From: Bacillus sp. (in: firmicutes)
GTDB taxonomy: Bacteria > Bacillota > Bacilli > Bacillales > Bacillaceae
Length of the DNA: 33,571 nucleotides
Reading direction: 5' to 3'
NCBI GenBank assembly: GCA_031180805.1
Contig: JAPSLL010000007.1
Coordinates: 61,966 to 95,536, forward strand
The notes below the pieces were generated by a model that had not been told where the DNA came from, did no database searches, and was given only the letters and a program-made list of their open reading frames with translations. Every line of letters begins with the position of its first letter. Position 1 is the first letter of the stretch. Shown piece by piece: positions 32,379 through 33,571 of the stretch. Both the position numbers and the translations under genes were made by a program.

Positions 32379-33255
32379 AGCCGACATCCTCCATTTCATA
32401 GATAAAGATTTCTTCTAAAGTTAGCGGTAATAAATCAAATAGAATGACCTCAGTCGATTGAATAACCTTTTTAATTTTGTCTTCATCGCCTTTGACGATT
32501 AAAAGTAAAACACTGCCCCGTTTTTCTTGATGGAGAATATGTAATTGGTTTAACAAATGCTCTTCATGTGTTGGGTCCGATAAGGCGATTTGAATTTTAT
32601 GGGTATCTGATTTTAAATCGTCAATTTCCTTTTCAACGATGATTTTCCCTTCATGCATAATTCCGACATGATCACATAAATCTTCAATTTCCCTAAGGTT
32701 ATGGGAGGAAATGAGAACGGTCATCTCTCGTTCTGCTACATCCTGAAATAAAAGGTTTTTAATTTTCTTCCTCATGACCGGATCAAGTCCATCGATTGGC
32801 TCATCTAATATGAGGTAATCTGGCATGGCGGATAGTGCTAGCCAAAAAGCAACCTGGCGCTTCATTCCTTTTGATAAGCGATTAACCTTGCGAGTGACAT
32901 CAATCGCAAAGGCCTGCTTCAATTGTTCAAAGCGTTGCTCATTCCAATTTGGATAAAATTCTTTATACTGTGCAGCCATTTGCTTGATCGTTGTTTGTGG
33001 AAAGAAGTAAAGAACATCTGGGATGAAAATCGTCCGTTCCTTTACAGCAATATTTTCATAAGCGATTTGATTATCAATTTTTATCGTCCCGGAATCTTGG
33101 CGGTTAATACCAGCAATAATTTTCAGTAAAGAAGTTTTCCCAGCCCCATTTGAACCGAGCAATCCATAGATAGAGCCCTTCTTCACTGTTAATGAAAGGT
33201 CGTTAACAGCATGGTGTTGTTGATAACTTTTACTAACGGAATGAACTTGAATCAT
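32353..33255 (-). CDS. ABC transporter ATPase, YtrB-like
   Basis: 300 aa. Walker A GSNGAGKTS (near 34-42), signature LSKGMKRQV (near 135), Walker B YLILDEPIDGLD and H-loop SSHNLREIEDLCDHVG are present. The LSKGMKRQ signature and the ~70-residue C-terminal extension are typical of the YtrB/EcsA-like exporters. AAAAGGGG precedes the ATG. It forms a two-gene operon with the overlapping permease. In B. subtilis such pairs lie downstream of a GntR regulator (YtrA), but none is visible in the 316 bp that remain upstream. Confidence 0.85.
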   Translation of the reverse strand: MIQVHSVSKSYQQHHAVNDLSLTVKKGSIYGLLGSNGAGKTSLLKIIAGINRQDSGTIKIDNQIAYENIAVKERTIFIPDVLYFFPQTTIKQMAAQYKEFYPNWNEQRFEQLKQAFAIDVTRKVNRLSKGMKRQVAFWLALSAMPDYLILDEPIDGLDPVMRKKIKNLLFQDVAEREMTVLISSHNLREIEDLCDHVGIMHEGKIIVEKEIDDLKSDTHKIQIALSDPTHEEHLLNQLHILHQEKRGSVLLLIVKGDEDKIKKVIQSTEVILFDLLPLTLEEIFIYEMEDVGYEIEEILL

Positions 33256-33354
33256 ATGTTTATCCCCTTTTGTTTTAAATGTTTAATGATGCATTTACCA
33301 TTTTTTGATTTTCAGCCTCTCGGGTAAAGAAGACCTTATTTCTTTTACCTTCCA

Positions 33355-33393
33355 CATAGGAAATGAAGGTAAAGAATACCTTCATTTCCTATG
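33355..33393. other. Perfect 17-bp stem-loop
   Basis: CATAGGAAATGAAGGTA (33355-33371) and its exact reverse complement (33377-33393) enclose a 5-nt loop. Neither strand continues into a T run, so it is not a standard intrinsic terminator. A shorter hairpin, GGTAAAGAA pairing with TTCTTTTACC, lies just before it (33313-33340). It lies upstream of the YtrB-like operon. Confidence 0.75.
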
Positions 33394-33399
33394 CGTCTT

Positions 33400-33571
33400 G
33401 TGCTTGTCGGGGCTGTTCAAGGCGCTTCCGCTTTTCGAATATGTCTAGCTGCAGCGCCTAGCGACTAGTAAACTTCACAATCCTCCTTACGATAAGTCAA
33501 CATCGAATCGCTTACGCTCTCCGTGTTTCCTTTATCTCATACGGATTGCTCCAGTTTATACGTCGCTGTTC
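33400..33571. repeat. Second type of Bacillus intergenic repeat, open at the right edge
   Basis: GCTTGTCGGGGCTGTTCAAG, GGCGCTTCCGCTTTTC and TGTCTAGCTGCAGCGCCTAG are recognisable pieces of a noncoding element that is frequent in Bacillus genomes. AGGCGCT (33420-33426) and AGCGCCT (33453-33459) form inverted arms within it. After about 33465 the sequence is less familiar and I see no gene up to the window end. Confidence 0.65.

Overview
The window looks like a chromosomal segment of a low-GC Gram-positive endospore-former of the Bacillaceae (Bacillus sensu lato). The evidence is AT-rich sequence, strong GGAGG-type ribosome binding sites with several TTG and GTG starts, and typical families: a 3D-domain wall protein, NatAB with a LytTR two-component pair, a YfiBC-type exporter, GlpP and CBO0543. 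Two known styles of Bacillus intergenic repeat are also present. I see no rRNA, tRNA, CRISPR array, prophage or complete insertion sequence.

Layout. 1-180: tandem repeat running off the left edge. 232-2812 (-): secreted coiled-coil/3D-domain protein and a fosmidomycin-resistance-type MFS pump. 2977-3429 (+): unknown protein. 3513-7349 (-): three-gene ABC importer of the Fe3+/2-aminoethylphosphonate type. 7603-11390: natBA (-) divergent from natRK (+). 11371-11796: frameshifted DUF4275-like pseudogene. 12021-12976: CBO0543 membrane protein convergent with a GNAT acetyltransferase. 13318-14847 (-): chromate transporter with a PadR regulator. 15361-18886 (+): heterodimeric ABC exporter. 19260-22740: lipoprotein, two VOC proteins, TetR plus a small membrane protein, and a GNAT. 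22827-24161 (-): MpfA-like CBS transporter. 24716-29638 (+): GlpP-type antiterminator followed by a complete UgpCAEB glycerol-3-phosphate importer. 29687-30324: membrane-protein remnant and a tiny hydrophilic ORF. 30375-33255 (-): YtrB-like ABC transporter with a large permease. 33355-33571: perfect hairpin and an intergenic repeat.

How it fits together. The most informative signals are regulatory. The importer at 3513-7349 and the ugp operon at 24716-29638 both have four TTTACA-like hexamers at an exact 11-bp period just upstream. In each, the third hexamer sits where a -35 would be, 17 bp from a plausible -10. That is the architecture of PhoP-activated promoters, and it suggests both systems scavenge organic phosphorus (glycerol-3-phosphate, and a phosphonate or phosphate ester) when phosphate is scarce. 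The ugp leader also holds an intrinsic terminator just before a GlpP-type antiterminator gene, so phosphate limitation and glycerol-3-phosphate availability may both be needed. Smaller local circuits are visible for NatR, PadR and TetR. I found no wholly new multi-gene system. The best leads are the paired PhoP-like promoters, the PhoP-plus-GlpP logic, and the hairpin covering the ribosome binding site of the 3D-domain gene.
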